Counted from the first letter of the stretch, positions 36,135-44,377 are shown. The stretch: DNA of 64,000 nucleotides from Grimontia hollisae CIP 101886 (GCF_000176515.1 NZ_ADAQ01000011.1:186001-250000); one strand, 5' to 3'. A program made the numbers and translations. The notes: generated by a model not told the origin, from the letters alone.

Positions 36135-36872
36135 ATGAGTCAAATCACGTTCAAAAACATAGAAACGGCAAAAAGTGTCACGCTAGATTCTCATCTCAAC
36201 ATATTGAAATCCTCTGGTCGCGAGGTGTTTATCCAGGATGCCGCGGTCTACGTTCTCCTCCATCAGCTATTCACCCTGCAAGCTCCCCTAATTAGCTACA
36301 GCGACATAGGCAGTATTGTCAGAGATCAGAAATCGTCCTTCCACATGGAAGACAGCCCAGACAGTATTATCGCGAACAAATACGCCTTCAAAGCGCGAGC
36401 GGTGCTGAAGAGTGTCATGGTTGAAGATTTTATCGTGACTGTACGCGGTCTGGGCTACAAAGTTTCTAACAAGTGGTTACCTATCGTTGATCAGCAAGGG
36501 GATGAAGAAAGCAAAAGTGCTTTTATTGAGGAAATCACCGCCATTATTGAAGACTGCGTTGCCTACAGCGAATCTGTAACTATCACGCAAGACAAAAGTG
36601 GATTGTCTTTCATCAAGCCGGACCAAGATGTTGTTATGGCGCACTTTCGAAGAATGAACGATTGCTATCACTCCTTTCTCAGCCGCTACTCCGCACCAGG
36701 GAACAGTATCGAACTCTTTGAGCTCAGAGAGAAAATTACAAAAGTTCTTCTCTATGCCATCTACTGGCGTGTGGGGGATAGTCTGACCGACGAGAAATTC
36801 CGGTCAGACTACAAGAACGAGCTCAAGCTCATCCTGAGACAAATTAACCAAGCAGTGGCCTTACTCAGTTAA
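36135..36872 (+). CDS. winged-helix (OmpR/ToxR-type) transcriptional regulator
   Basis: A 245-residue protein. Residues about 15-115 form an OmpR/PhoB-type winged helix: ALKS-type helices and the wing motif VEDFIVTVRGLGYKVSNKW. No receiver domain and no membrane segment are seen. The C-terminal 130 residues (FIEEITAIIEDCV and on) are helical and unrecognised. It stands convergent to the six-gene operon, ending about 95 bases from it, and is the only regulator nearby, so it is the best candidate to control the operon. Confidence 0.75.
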   Translation: MSQITFKNIETAKSVTLDSHLNILKSSGREVFIQDAAVYVLLHQLFTLQAPLISYSDIGSIVRDQKSSFHMEDSPDSIIANKYAFKARAVLKSVMVEDFIVTVRGLGYKVSNKWLPIVDQQGDEESKSAFIEEITAIIEDCVAYSESVTITQDKSGLSFIKPDQDVVMAHFRRMNDCYHSFLSRYSAPGNSIELFELREKITKVLLYAIYWRVGDSLTDEKFRSDYKNELKLILRQINQAVALLS

Positions 36873-36881
36873 TTGCGTTTT

Positions 36882-36966
36882 TATACCCAGATAATCTGAA
36901 GACGCAGGATTCAGCTCGCCCGAAGGGAGACCCTCAATGCGAGCATCTTCCGGTTGTTTGGGTATA
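36882..36966. repeat. intergenic palindromic element, short form
   Basis: This 85-bp unit has about 21-base imperfect inverted termini (TATACCCAGATAATCTGAAGA and TCTTCCGGTTGTTTGGGTATA) and a CAGGATTCAGC centre. It shares the TACCCA termini with the element at 5128. It lies between the converging regulator and operon and may act as a bidirectional terminator. Confidence 0.7.
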
Positions 36967-36968
36967 GA

Positions 36969-38198
36969 TTAAGCGGCATAACACACTGGTTTAAACTGAC
37001 TCATCTGAGCAAAAGCTTGGTCTGTGAGCAATTTTTCCTTACCCGAACACGTTATGTGAGCGCAAAAGTCCAGGTTCGAAAAACAACCTTTGTGCACATC
37101 ACCGATGGACGATTCGTTGGAAAAGCAAACATCTAGTTGTCCATTCATTGATGGCGCATTGATCGATGAGACGCGTCCCTTACCTTTGGGGTACACCAGA
37201 TAAAACGCGTGTTGTTGTCTGGAAAAGCTGAAAGTAGCTGGCACTGAGCGTGTTTGAATCAGAATATCCAGATTGAGCAGATTAACGCCTGTTGCCTTCT
37301 CGTACATTGTCGTCACTAACATACCAGGCGGCCTTGCTCCTACTTCCAGAAAAACCAAATCCTGACTTTCATTGCTACGGACAAAGATCTCCATATGATA
37401 CACACCATCCTTTGCCTCCATGGCTATCAATGACTTTTTAGCAAATGCGATTAGGCGGTGTCTCAACGTGCTATCGACGTCCATGACTTTCCCACCAAGT
37501 GGCGATCCAGATTGAAAATCGATAGTTGGACAAAGATATTCTGTACACTCTGCGAATATACTTTCCCCTTGCCATATCGCCACGTCACAGTGGTACAAAT
37601 CGCCATCAATATATTCTTCTGCTTCGTATTCGGCAGGCGTAGACCCGACCTGTTTTTTCATCCGAATAAAATCTGCCTCATTTCGAACAATATAAATGTT
37701 ATTTGAACCCGCAGAACGCTTAGGCTTGACGACAAATGGTGACCCAAGCATATCTGCAATATCGCGATAATCCTGTTGCTCATCTAACACCTCAAGGAAA
37801 CGGGGGGTTACCACACCTCTATCAGACAGCCACTTCTTCATTGCTACCTTATCTCTGAATCTTTCCAGTTCGCGCTTATCCGATGCATGCTGACGAAGCG
37901 AGCTAGCAAGCTCGACATTGCCTTCGTCAAAACAGATAACGTCGATATCTACATAAACGCCTGTTATTAAATCAAAGAGATGCAGAATCTCTTGCTGATC
38001 ATACTCAATAATCACACCATCGTTCGCCGTAACGGGGACAGTAAGCTGCTGAGAAAAAACATCAGCCATGCGCGACGGCATTCTTTTAAGCTCTTGTTCT
38101 GAAGCGATAACAATGAGGTCGTAGTCATCGAAGATCGACGCAGTGAAATCTACCTGTGTTAACTGCCTTGTTGAAAGGAATACCATGGCTTTGGTCAT
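36969..38198 (-). CDS. ATP-grasp ligase, L-amino-acid-ligase-like
   Basis: A 409-residue ATP-grasp enzyme. VAMKKWLSDRGVVTPRFLEV opens the central domain, PFVVKPKRSAGSNNIYIV is the ATP-binding lysine strand, EAEEYIDGDLYHCDVAIW follows, and the metal-binding end is DLVFLEVGARPPGML. This resembles L-amino acid ligases that join two amino acids and other carboxylate-amine ligases. It probably forms a peptide or amide bond in the cluster product. It is the last gene of the operon and starts 18 bases after the EamA stop-side boundary, with AAGGAT upstream. Confidence 0.85.
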   Translation of the reverse strand: MTKAMVFLSTRQLTQVDFTASIFDDYDLIVIASEQELKRMPSRMADVFSQQLTVPVTANDGVIIEYDQQEILHLFDLITGVYVDIDVICFDEGNVELASSLRQHASDKRELERFRDKVAMKKWLSDRGVVTPRFLEVLDEQQDYRDIADMLGSPFVVKPKRSAGSNNIYIVRNEADFIRMKKQVGSTPAEYEAEEYIDGDLYHCDVAIWQGESIFAECTEYLCPTIDFQSGSPLGGKVMDVDSTLRHRLIAFAKKSLIAMEAKDGVYHMEIFVRSNESQDLVFLEVGARPPGMLVTTMYEKATGVNLLNLDILIQTRSVPATFSFSRQQHAFYLVYPKGKGRVSSINAPSMNGQLDVCFSNESSIGDVHKGCFSNLDFCAHITCSGKEKLLTDQAFAQMSQFKPVCYAA

Positions 38199-38216
38199 TT
38201 GATTTCATCCTTAAAT

Positions 38217-39074
38217 TCATGGGGTTTTCAGAATGGCTTGATAGAGCATCGCTAGCGCCATCAATAGTGTCAGGCTAATCTCCAGTGCCGAAAAACGCTG
38301 ATTTTCTACCACTGCCATAAACAGCAAACAGAGGATTGGTGTAAGAGGAGTAAATTGGGCTGTCACCTTTGCACCCAGCGTCTTGATCGATTTCTGCATC
38401 AAGAACAAAGGCACTATGCTTCCTGTCACCGCTATCAAGCACAGCAATGCAAAATCGTTGATGGCAATACCATCCCGACTAATCGCAAACAAGCTGTAGA
38501 AGCCGCAAAGAACGATGACCAAGAAAAAACGCAATGAGAGTAACTGCGAAGCAGAAATCCCTGTTTCTTTGTGCAGGTAAGCGCTTTCCCTCATATAGAA
38601 AGCACCAAACAAGGTTGAAACAAGAGTCAGCCCAAGACCTACGAAAGTGTCATAAGCACCCGCACCTGAAATCAGAAACGAAACCGCAATCGCGAGAGAA
38701 ATTGCCACGGTATTCGCCGACATTTCAAGGTGGCTTATCCCTCTTCGGTTATGAAGCGCATTGAAAAACGAAAGGCCAGAGAAAAACACCATGATATAGG
38801 CTATCGGACTAATGTAGATAACGACATAGAACGCCAATAAGGTGTTAATTAAAGTAGAAAGATTAATTTTAAAGACCAGCTTCTTCTGGCTGACCAAAAT
38901 GTTCCAGATGATCTGACGGCTTCTTACATTGATTGTAAAAAAGAATAGGGCTGCCAGCCCGTAGGTTACAAAGGTCGACACAATTGGGTCGACGCTTTTC
39001 ACTACCTTCGACATAAAAACAAAAGAGAGTGAAAAGAACACACAAAACGCGATAATTTCTTTGTATTTACGCAT
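38217..39074 (-). CDS. EamA/DMT-family exporter
   Basis: A 285-residue membrane protein with about ten hydrophobic segments in two halves, the drug/metabolite transporter layout (EIIAFCVFFSLSFVFMS at the start; FTPLTPILCLLFMAVVE near the end). Members export amino acids and metabolites. Its start codon overlaps the end of the FAD gene by eight bases (ATGCGTAA), so the two are translationally coupled. It is probably one of two exporters for the cluster product. Confidence 0.85.
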   Translation of the reverse strand: MRKYKEIIAFCVFFSLSFVFMSKVVKSVDPIVSTFVTYGLAALFFFTINVRSRQIIWNILVSQKKLVFKINLSTLINTLLAFYVVIYISPIAYIMVFFSGLSFFNALHNRRGISHLEMSANTVAISLAIAVSFLISGAGAYDTFVGLGLTLVSTLFGAFYMRESAYLHKETGISASQLLSLRFFLVIVLCGFYSLFAISRDGIAINDFALLCLIAVTGSIVPLFLMQKSIKTLGAKVTAQFTPLTPILCLLFMAVVENQRFSALEISLTLLMALAMLYQAILKTP

Positions 39075-40467
39075 AGTGACTTAACAATCCCATTTTGGTC
39101 TGGCGAGCAGATTTAGTGATATCAGATACGACTTTACGAGCTTGAGTGTCGGACGAACGAACGTAATTGGTAATTGGAAGCTCTCCTGTTGCAGGCCCGC
39201 CAATGACGTAAAGTGGCACAAGGTTGTTTTCCGAGCGGACTTTCATTGTCTCTGCATCGAGGTACAGGCCACCAGATTTGTTTCGTCTTACGGAAAATGC
39301 AGAGAGCTGGCCGATAAGTGCCTCTTCCAAAGGTTTGTTAGTGATACCAGAAGCATTGATCACCAAATCATAAGATTTAATACTTCCGGCTTCCTTACCA
39401 CATACCTTGTTGTCTTTTACGCAAAGGTACTCAGACAGGTCTTTTTGAATAATGCTGAGCTTTTGTGACGTGATGGCCTTCAGCAAAATTTCGGCATTTG
39501 AAAGAGGGAAAGAAGAGACATAATGTTTGATAAAGTACTGAAATTTAGAATAGAGCTGAACCTGCTGGGTAGCGGACATCAAGGGAACCTGTTCATTAAA
39601 TTCCTCTATAAACTGACCGACAATATCTTCCCAATGGTTCTGGTTTGATTTGCAGTTAGCAATATCTAACTCGAGTTTCTTTGCCGCGTTTAGTTCTGGC
39701 GAACAAGAGCGCGTGCTCAGCCGGCTCAACACATTAAAATCTGCAGGAACAGGGTTCTTGATCAGTAAAGAATCCCTCACAGAGGGCAACTCACCGGAAC
39801 GAGAAACCATAGTCATTTGGGCATCTGGGTACTGATTGTGGATGGCAACACAAATGTCTATCGCAGAGAGTTTTGAGCCCAGTATCAGCACGTTGCTTGC
39901 ATTGGTTACGCGAGAAAGAAAATGACGCTCCGGATACGGGTTTGAAACGAGGTTGTCGCAATCTTTTTGGAGACCATCTGGAACAGATGCGCTAATGCCG
40001 GTCGAGAGGATAACCGCATCGAACACAAAATCGATGTTATGCTGGCTCGTTACCATCATCCTTTCGTTCCTGAATGCGATCTTTTTCACCTCGGCGTGTT
40101 CCACAAATGTGCTGCAGCCAAATGAAGCAGCGTAGTCTCTCGACTGCTGGAAACGATCCTGACAATACTCACTGAAGTAGAATCGACTGATGAAATCTGA
40201 AGAGGTGGCATTCAATTCCGGCTTTTTATCTTTTAACCATTTGAAATAATCTAGCTTGTCGTCAGCATATAAAGAAGTGACGCCAACACTGGTGTTTGTC
40301 AGCGATGAATCCAAGTCGGTATTGAAGCTGAAGCTCTTGCCAACACCTTGAGGGTCAAAAAGAGTGATGGAAGTAAGCTCAGTGTGGTGCTCTTTCACCA
40401 GTTGAAGATACGCAGATATTCCACTCGGACCTGCACCGACAATGGCAATGTTTTTAATATTCGTCAT
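39067..40467 (-). CDS. FAD/NAD(P)-binding oxidoreductase (NAD_binding_9 type)
   Basis: A 466-residue flavoprotein. IAIVGAGPSGISAYLQL binds FAD, FSFNTDLDSSLTNTSVG and YADDKLDYFKWLK are typical of the NAD_binding_9 (PF13454) group, and VLILGSKLSAIDICVAIH is a second Rossmann motif for NAD(P)H. LVINASGITNKP near residue 380 recalls the ATG-type motif of N-hydroxylating monooxygenases. It probably oxidises an amino acid or the nascent product; the reaction is not shown by the sequence. Confidence 0.8.
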   Translation of the reverse strand: MTNIKNIAIVGAGPSGISAYLQLVKEHHTELTSITLFDPQGVGKSFSFNTDLDSSLTNTSVGVTSLYADDKLDYFKWLKDKKPELNATSSDFISRFYFSEYCQDRFQQSRDYAASFGCSTFVEHAEVKKIAFRNERMMVTSQHNIDFVFDAVILSTGISASVPDGLQKDCDNLVSNPYPERHFLSRVTNASNVLILGSKLSAIDICVAIHNQYPDAQMTMVSRSGELPSVRDSLLIKNPVPADFNVLSRLSTRSCSPELNAAKKLELDIANCKSNQNHWEDIVGQFIEEFNEQVPLMSATQQVQLYSKFQYFIKHYVSSFPLSNAEILLKAITSQKLSIIQKDLSEYLCVKDNKVCGKEAGSIKSYDLVINASGITNKPLEEALIGQLSAFSVRRNKSGGLYLDAETMKVRSENNLVPLYVIGGPATGELPITNYVRSSDTQARKVVSDITKSARQTKMGLLSHYA

Positions 40468-40548
40468 GGTTTTCCATTCCTTGGAAAGTATGAAGTGATT
40501 GGTGGTTCTGCTGTCAGTTTCTGTTGGTTCGGGGATTGGAATCCGTCA

Positions 40549-41181
40549 CTAACCGAAGGTGTAAGTCGCAATCATGTACAGTCCCATCATCAACATCAGC
40601 GCACCCAAAATGCGGTCAATGAGGTATACCTTGCTGTCAAATTTCACCCGAATGCTCGGGATAGTGACAATGAAAATAAAAGTCAGGTACCACGCCATTT
40701 GCACTGCAATAATCGAGACAATCACCAAGAGTAACTTCTCAGGACCCATCGACGGGGAGATGATGATTGAGAATAGAGAAATGAAATAGATCGCCGCTTT
40801 AGGGTTAAAAATATTGACGATCAGTCCACTCCAAAAAGCGGACGAACCAGTGTTTTCGTTTTCTTTCTCAATCGAAGGAGCCGTGCTTGCAGAATAAGAG
40901 CCTTTGATGGATTTGTAGCCGAGAAATACCAGATAACTCCCACCAAAAATCCCGATCCCTTGGGTTAACCAAACCGAGTGCTCAAGCGCTGCAGTTAATC
41001 CTGCAACCGAATAACCAATATGAACCAAGAGGCCAACGCAGACCCCAACACCGCAGATAATGCCCGCTCTTCTTCCCTGAAGCAGGGTTTTCTGGGACAC
41101 GACAACGAAGTCTGGGCCAGGAGAAATAGAAGCCATTAAGTGAATGGTCAGGATAGAAACCAGAGCAGTAGCAAAATCCAT
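40549..41181 (-). CDS. LysE/RhtB-family amino-acid exporter
   Basis: A 210-residue inner-membrane protein with six hydrophobic segments. HLMASISPGPDFVVVSQKTLLQGRRAG is the LysE/RhtB signature near the N-terminus. FNPKAAIYFISLFS lies at mid-protein. The family exports threonine, homoserine, lysine and related amino acids. It starts eight bases after the AlaX stop codon. Together with EamA it argues that the cluster product is a small amino-acid-like compound. Confidence 0.9.
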   Translation of the reverse strand: MDFATALVSILTIHLMASISPGPDFVVVSQKTLLQGRRAGIICGVGVCVGLLVHIGYSVAGLTAALEHSVWLTQGIGIFGGSYLVFLGYKSIKGSYSASTAPSIEKENENTGSSAFWSGLIVNIFNPKAAIYFISLFSIIISPSMGPEKLLLVIVSIIAVQMAWYLTFIFIVTIPSIRVKFDSKVYLIDRILGALMLMMGLYMIATYTFG

Positions 41182-41189
41182 AATTAACC

Positions 41190-41915
41190 TCAGTGAATCG
41201 AGTAGCTGACTTTGATGCGGTCTTTTTTACGTTTTATGCGTGTAACCTGAAGACCCGTTAACTCAGAAGTGCTGGCCACATGCGTGCCACCACAAGGAAC
41301 CGGAGTGAATCCGTCAATGGCGATCATTCTTATGTGTGTGCTATGCGGAATGAACTTGCTCAACAAAGGGCGGAGAGATTGCACCTCGGCCAAATCCAAC
41401 TCGATTGACTGAATTGTCCTTGGCGCTTGGTTAACAAGTGACTGGATTTTCTTGTTAATCAGTTCCATGGAGAAAGTGTCATTAGTACGCTCACTATCAA
41501 TCAGCTCAATATAGGAATCATCAGGGTAATGGTGGCCCTTCGCTGGCGACAGGTTGTCATCCATTTCCTCAATAATGTGGGAAATTAAATGCCCCGCGGT
41601 GTGTGACTTGGCATTGACCAAGCGACGTTGAATATCGATGCGCTGGATACACGGAAGTCCACCACATTCCAGAAGTAAAGGATGGGATTCCAACACATGG
41701 GCAATACCCTCTTCTGTCGTTTCCACATGATAAACGCGATACGCGGTGCCATTGATTTCAAGGCTACCAAGGTCACACGGCTGCCCACCACCCTGAGGGT
41801 AGAAAATCGAGCTGTCACAATACACAGCAACCGTGTCATCCATTTCCACGACTCGGGTAATAGTCGCCGTGTTTTCTTCTTGATAGGTGTCAGAAAGGTA
41901 CTTAGGCATAGTCAT
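41190..41915 (-). CDS. free-standing AlaX-type alanyl-tRNA editing protein
   Basis: A 241-residue homologue of the editing domain of alanyl-tRNA synthetase. IFYPQGGGQPCDLGSLEING is the N-terminal signature. The zinc ligands are in AKSHTAGHLISHIIEE (HxxxH) and CGGTHVASTSEL (CxxxH). AlaX proteins remove wrongly attached serine or glycine from tRNA-Ala. Placement inside a biosynthetic operon suggests self-protection against a mis-incorporated amino acid. The ATG at 41915 is eight bases after GGAG, which lies in the end of the preceding gene; the frame is open 16 codons upstream into that gene. Confidence 0.9.
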   Translation of the reverse strand: MTMPKYLSDTYQEENTATITRVVEMDDTVAVYCDSSIFYPQGGGQPCDLGSLEINGTAYRVYHVETTEEGIAHVLESHPLLLECGGLPCIQRIDIQRRLVNAKSHTAGHLISHIIEEMDDNLSPAKGHHYPDDSYIELIDSERTNDTFSMELINKKIQSLVNQAPRTIQSIELDLAEVQSLRPLLSKFIPHSTHIRMIAIDGFTPVPCGGTHVASTSELTGLQVTRIKRKKDRIKVSYSIH

Positions 41916-41919
41916 AGCG

Positions 41920-42744
41920 TTAGCTCCAGATTTGCAGTGCTTTGTTGCTGTTCTCCAGACCAATGAAGCATGACCATGTCAGTCTGGAGCCCTCATGAAT
42001 TTTCTCAACGGAATGGATGCGGGTTGGATTGAATAAAATAAGCTCGCCCGCTTCTGGTGCGATTTCCAAGTAGCTCCCGTTCAGGAGTTCTTGTTTGACA
42101 CCATAGCTGCCTTCAATACGTATAGCGTCGTATTCCTCTTTCGTCTCTGGCCATTCATGCCAAAGGCGCAACTCGCCACCTGATTCTGAGGTCTCTAAAT
42201 ACACATTGGCAGCGAGTTGATTGGTAATGCCAGTGTCCATTTCATTCACCAAATCCCAGCTCAATACATCGTTATGAGGTTCTGCATAAGAGCCCTCTTT
42301 GAACTCTCGCACCAATCCTGCAAAAAGCTTGTAGTCACCAATCTCAGCGAGATTGCAGTGTGAAGGCCACACTTCGTTGAGTTCCAGTCTCAGGCGGTCG
42401 ATAGGAGAAAGAAACGGGCTCACTTCCTTGCGCATTTCCTTGATCCAGATTTTTGCAAACTCTCGGTAACGGCTCAGGGAAACTTCATCGTTCTGACATT
42501 CAAAGAACGCCTGACCAATACGGCCAATTTTCGGCGCGTTAACGTAACTGCCGAAAAAAGCGCTGCGCTTAATCTTATTGGCAATTTCCTGCGCATTTTG
42601 CTGAGAGAAATATCCAGGCACGCGCACCACATCAATGGTTCGGTCGAACAGGCCGTCCAAATGCCATTTTTCGAGTTCATTGGTGATGATGATGTTTTCT
42701 GGTTGTTGGTACGCGAGTACAGATACAAGATTGGATTGAGACAT
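41920..42744 (-). CDS. 2-oxoglutarate/Fe(II)-dependent oxygenase
   Basis: A 274-residue protein, first gene of the operon. The iron ligands are in SYAEPHNDVLSWDL (H-x-D), and the distal histidine and 2OG arginine in FNPTRIHSVEKIHEGSRLTWSCFIGL. ELILFNP before the histidine is common in this fold. It may hydroxylate or desaturate an amino-acid substrate or product. Unrelated in sequence to the PKHD-type protein at 2.9 kb. AGGTAATAAA precedes the ATG. Confidence 0.85.
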   Translation of the reverse strand: MSQSNLVSVLAYQQPENIIITNELEKWHLDGLFDRTIDVVRVPGYFSQQNAQEIANKIKRSAFFGSYVNAPKIGRIGQAFFECQNDEVSLSRYREFAKIWIKEMRKEVSPFLSPIDRLRLELNEVWPSHCNLAEIGDYKLFAGLVREFKEGSYAEPHNDVLSWDLVNEMDTGITNQLAANVYLETSESGGELRLWHEWPETKEEYDAIRIEGSYGVKQELLNGSYLEIAPEAGELILFNPTRIHSVEKIHEGSRLTWSCFIGLENSNKALQIWS

Positions 42745-43047
42745 TTTATTACCTAGCTTTGTGTCGTTGTTTTAGTGATTGACATGCTAAGTAATGGTCG
42801 GGAATGAATAAAATACAGATAAATCCAGAATAAATAGATAAAGCGGGAATATTCCCGCTTTATCTGTCAACGATAACCATTTCCACAGGGCTTGTTGCAA
42901 AAATGGTTGAGGATAAATGTTGCCAGGGCGTGTTCAAATAATCAGGCCAAAATGCCCATGACATTGAACAATCCATTCATAAAGACAGATCGCTCCCGCA
43001 CAAGCATTTTACGTTCATCCTGACGTAACCAGAAATCAAACTGGCCT
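42745..43047. other. upstream region of the six-gene operon
   Basis: This 300-bp stretch should hold the operon promoter and the broken end of the VOC cassette. Apart from the palindrome at 42836 I see no clear -35/-10 pair and no other gene. Confidence 0.4.
42836..42865. promoter_or_regulatory. 30-bp perfect palindrome upstream of the operon
   Basis: AGATAAAGCGGGAAT is followed directly by its exact complement, 92 bases before the first gene. It could be an operator for a dimeric regulator or the hairpin of a terminator (CCCGCTTTATC after the stem, with only a short T run). Its position upstream of the operon fits either an operator or insulation from cassette transcription. Confidence 0.6.
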
Positions 43048-43281
43048 TTATTCAACATCCGTAGAGATTCGAATCCCTGAAGGGTTGACCAGGCTCGCTT
43101 TCCCACATTCAAACTCTCCCTTTTCCTCTAACTCTAAGAGAATTTGGACATTTTCGAGTTGGTAGCCAATAAAGCCCTCAGTCTCTGAACCGAACAGTTT
43201 ATTCGTACCTAACATGTTCGAATAGAAAAGCTCTGAATTCTTCAGGTTCTCACAGGGGATTCTTAGCGTCGAGAGTTTCAT
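43048..43281 (-). CDS. VOC-family protein, truncated, cassette-borne
   Basis: A 77-residue protein starting KLSTLRIPCENLKNSELFY, the first beta-alpha-beta unit of a VOC fold, and ending early at about two thirds of the usual length. The 3' attC of its cassette is missing, so the gene was probably cut by the event that brought in the neighbouring operon. The ATG at 43281 follows GGATAT. It begins 21 bases after the attC core at 43302. Confidence 0.65.
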   Translation of the reverse strand: MKLSTLRIPCENLKNSELFYSNMLGTNKLFGSETEGFIGYQLENVQILLELEEKGEFECGKASLVNPSGIRISTDVE

Positions 43282-43302
43282 ACTATATCCAATTCTCCGA
43301 TG

Positions 43303-43372
43303 GCCTAACGCCTGCCAGCACAGGCAAAAAATGGCGGAGCGTTTTTTTGTCCTGTGGCTGCACTTGTTAGCC
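43303..43372 (-). other. complete attC site, 70 bp
   Basis: On the minus strand it starts with GGCTAAC (R'') and ends with GTTAGGC (R'). The arms TGCAGCCACAGGAC and GCCTGTGCTGGCAGGC pair as an imperfect stem around a short AT-flanked loop (AAAAAAACGCTCCGCCATTTTTT). Size and structure fit cassette recombination sites. It separates the DUF1963-like gene from the VOC gene. Confidence 0.88.
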
Positions 43373-44020
43373 TTAGCACTGCCAGAAAAACCAGCCTTCT
43401 GGCAACACTCCTGTCTTTTTAATAAATAGATAGGCGATACCACCGTCACCATAATTTGGCCCTTCGCCGTAATGTGTGCGCCCTTCCCAGCGTTCTCCAT
43501 CCTCGGAGACCCAGCCAACGTTATGCCGTGGCGGATAAATAAAACTATGAGTACTATCAAGTTGACCGATGAACTCCCACTCGCCCGCAGGTGCTTCCGA
43601 TGGGCTTTGTATCCATTGAGGAACGCCACCTAATTTAGTGCCTGAGGTGACGTTTTCAACGATATCATCAGGAAGCTTATAGTATAATTCTTCATCGAAG
43701 AAAGCCTGAATATTGGAATCAGAAATACCATCATCACGCTCTAGCCAATCGACTACACGAGCTTCATTCTCGATTAGTACATTCTCTTCTGGCACTTTGC
43801 ATAGCCTATCTACTAACTTTTCTGGTTCAAGGACAAAGCAAGCGTTAGCACCGGAGCCACCTTCCCAAGTCGAACACATACCGGGGTCATGATTGCACTG
43901 AAATATATAAACAATCCTCCCCTCTCTCCCTAAATTGAGCCTTCTAGAATCATGCTGGAACTGCGCAAGGAAGCTCTGAGGCTTTTTACATTCGGAACAA
44001 GTCGGGGTTCTACCCCATTT
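43373..44020 (-). pseudogene. DUF1963 (YwqG-like) cassette gene, 5' end damaged
   Basis: An open frame of 215 codons with no good start. It begins after an in-frame TAG with TPTCSECKKPQSFLAQF, continues GRIVYIFQCNHDPGMCSTWEGGSG (a cysteine-rich zinc-type region), and ends GGVPQWIQ, GDGGIAYLF and GWFFWQC, all typical of DUF1963. Just upstream another frame reads FIKPSVEMG, which fits the preceding family segment, so a frameshift probably lies near 44015-44020 and the N-terminus is lost. The stop codon abuts the attC. An internal ATG at 43879 would give a 168-residue product. Confidence 0.65.
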
Positions 44021-44283
44021 CTACGGACGGTTTAATAAAGACGTAAACTTATTGATTGACCTGCCAGTGATGACCGGTATTTGCAGAGTGAATAATTCAA
44101 GTACAAAGGATTAGTTTAAGTAAGGCAAAGCATGTGTTCTGAGAGACAAGTGAAAAACGTTCGCAAATGGAAAAGGGGCATGAGCGTGCCAGAACTGAGC
44201 GCCCTGACATGAGGTGGGACAGAAATCAGTTAGACCTTATGCTCTAAAGCGCCCACTTCGGATAAATCCAGTTTGGGGAAAGC
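44021..44283. other. decayed cassette DNA
   Basis: About 260 bases between the damaged DUF1963 gene and the 94-bp repeat. No gene is visible beyond the few codons of the lost DUF1963 N-terminus. Confidence 0.35.
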
Positions 44284-44377
44284 AAAGTAGACGGCTTTGT
44301 TGTTCTGGGGCATTGGCTGCTGGCGCTGCCAAGAGAAGGCTATTGTCTATTGACAGGAGAAGGGCTCACATGTGTTA
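44284..44377 (-). repeat. 94-bp cassette-end repeat, copy 2
   Basis: Ungapped partner of 34377-34470 with about 13 differences. On the minus strand it starts at the GGCTAAC core that closes the toxin-antitoxin cassette. Confidence 0.7.

Noticed and set aside
42885-43047. possible missing C-terminal part of the truncated VOC gene in another frame
   Set aside because: I searched the sequence past the stop codon for the rest of the fold and its attC and found neither, so truncation rather than a simple frameshift is proposed.
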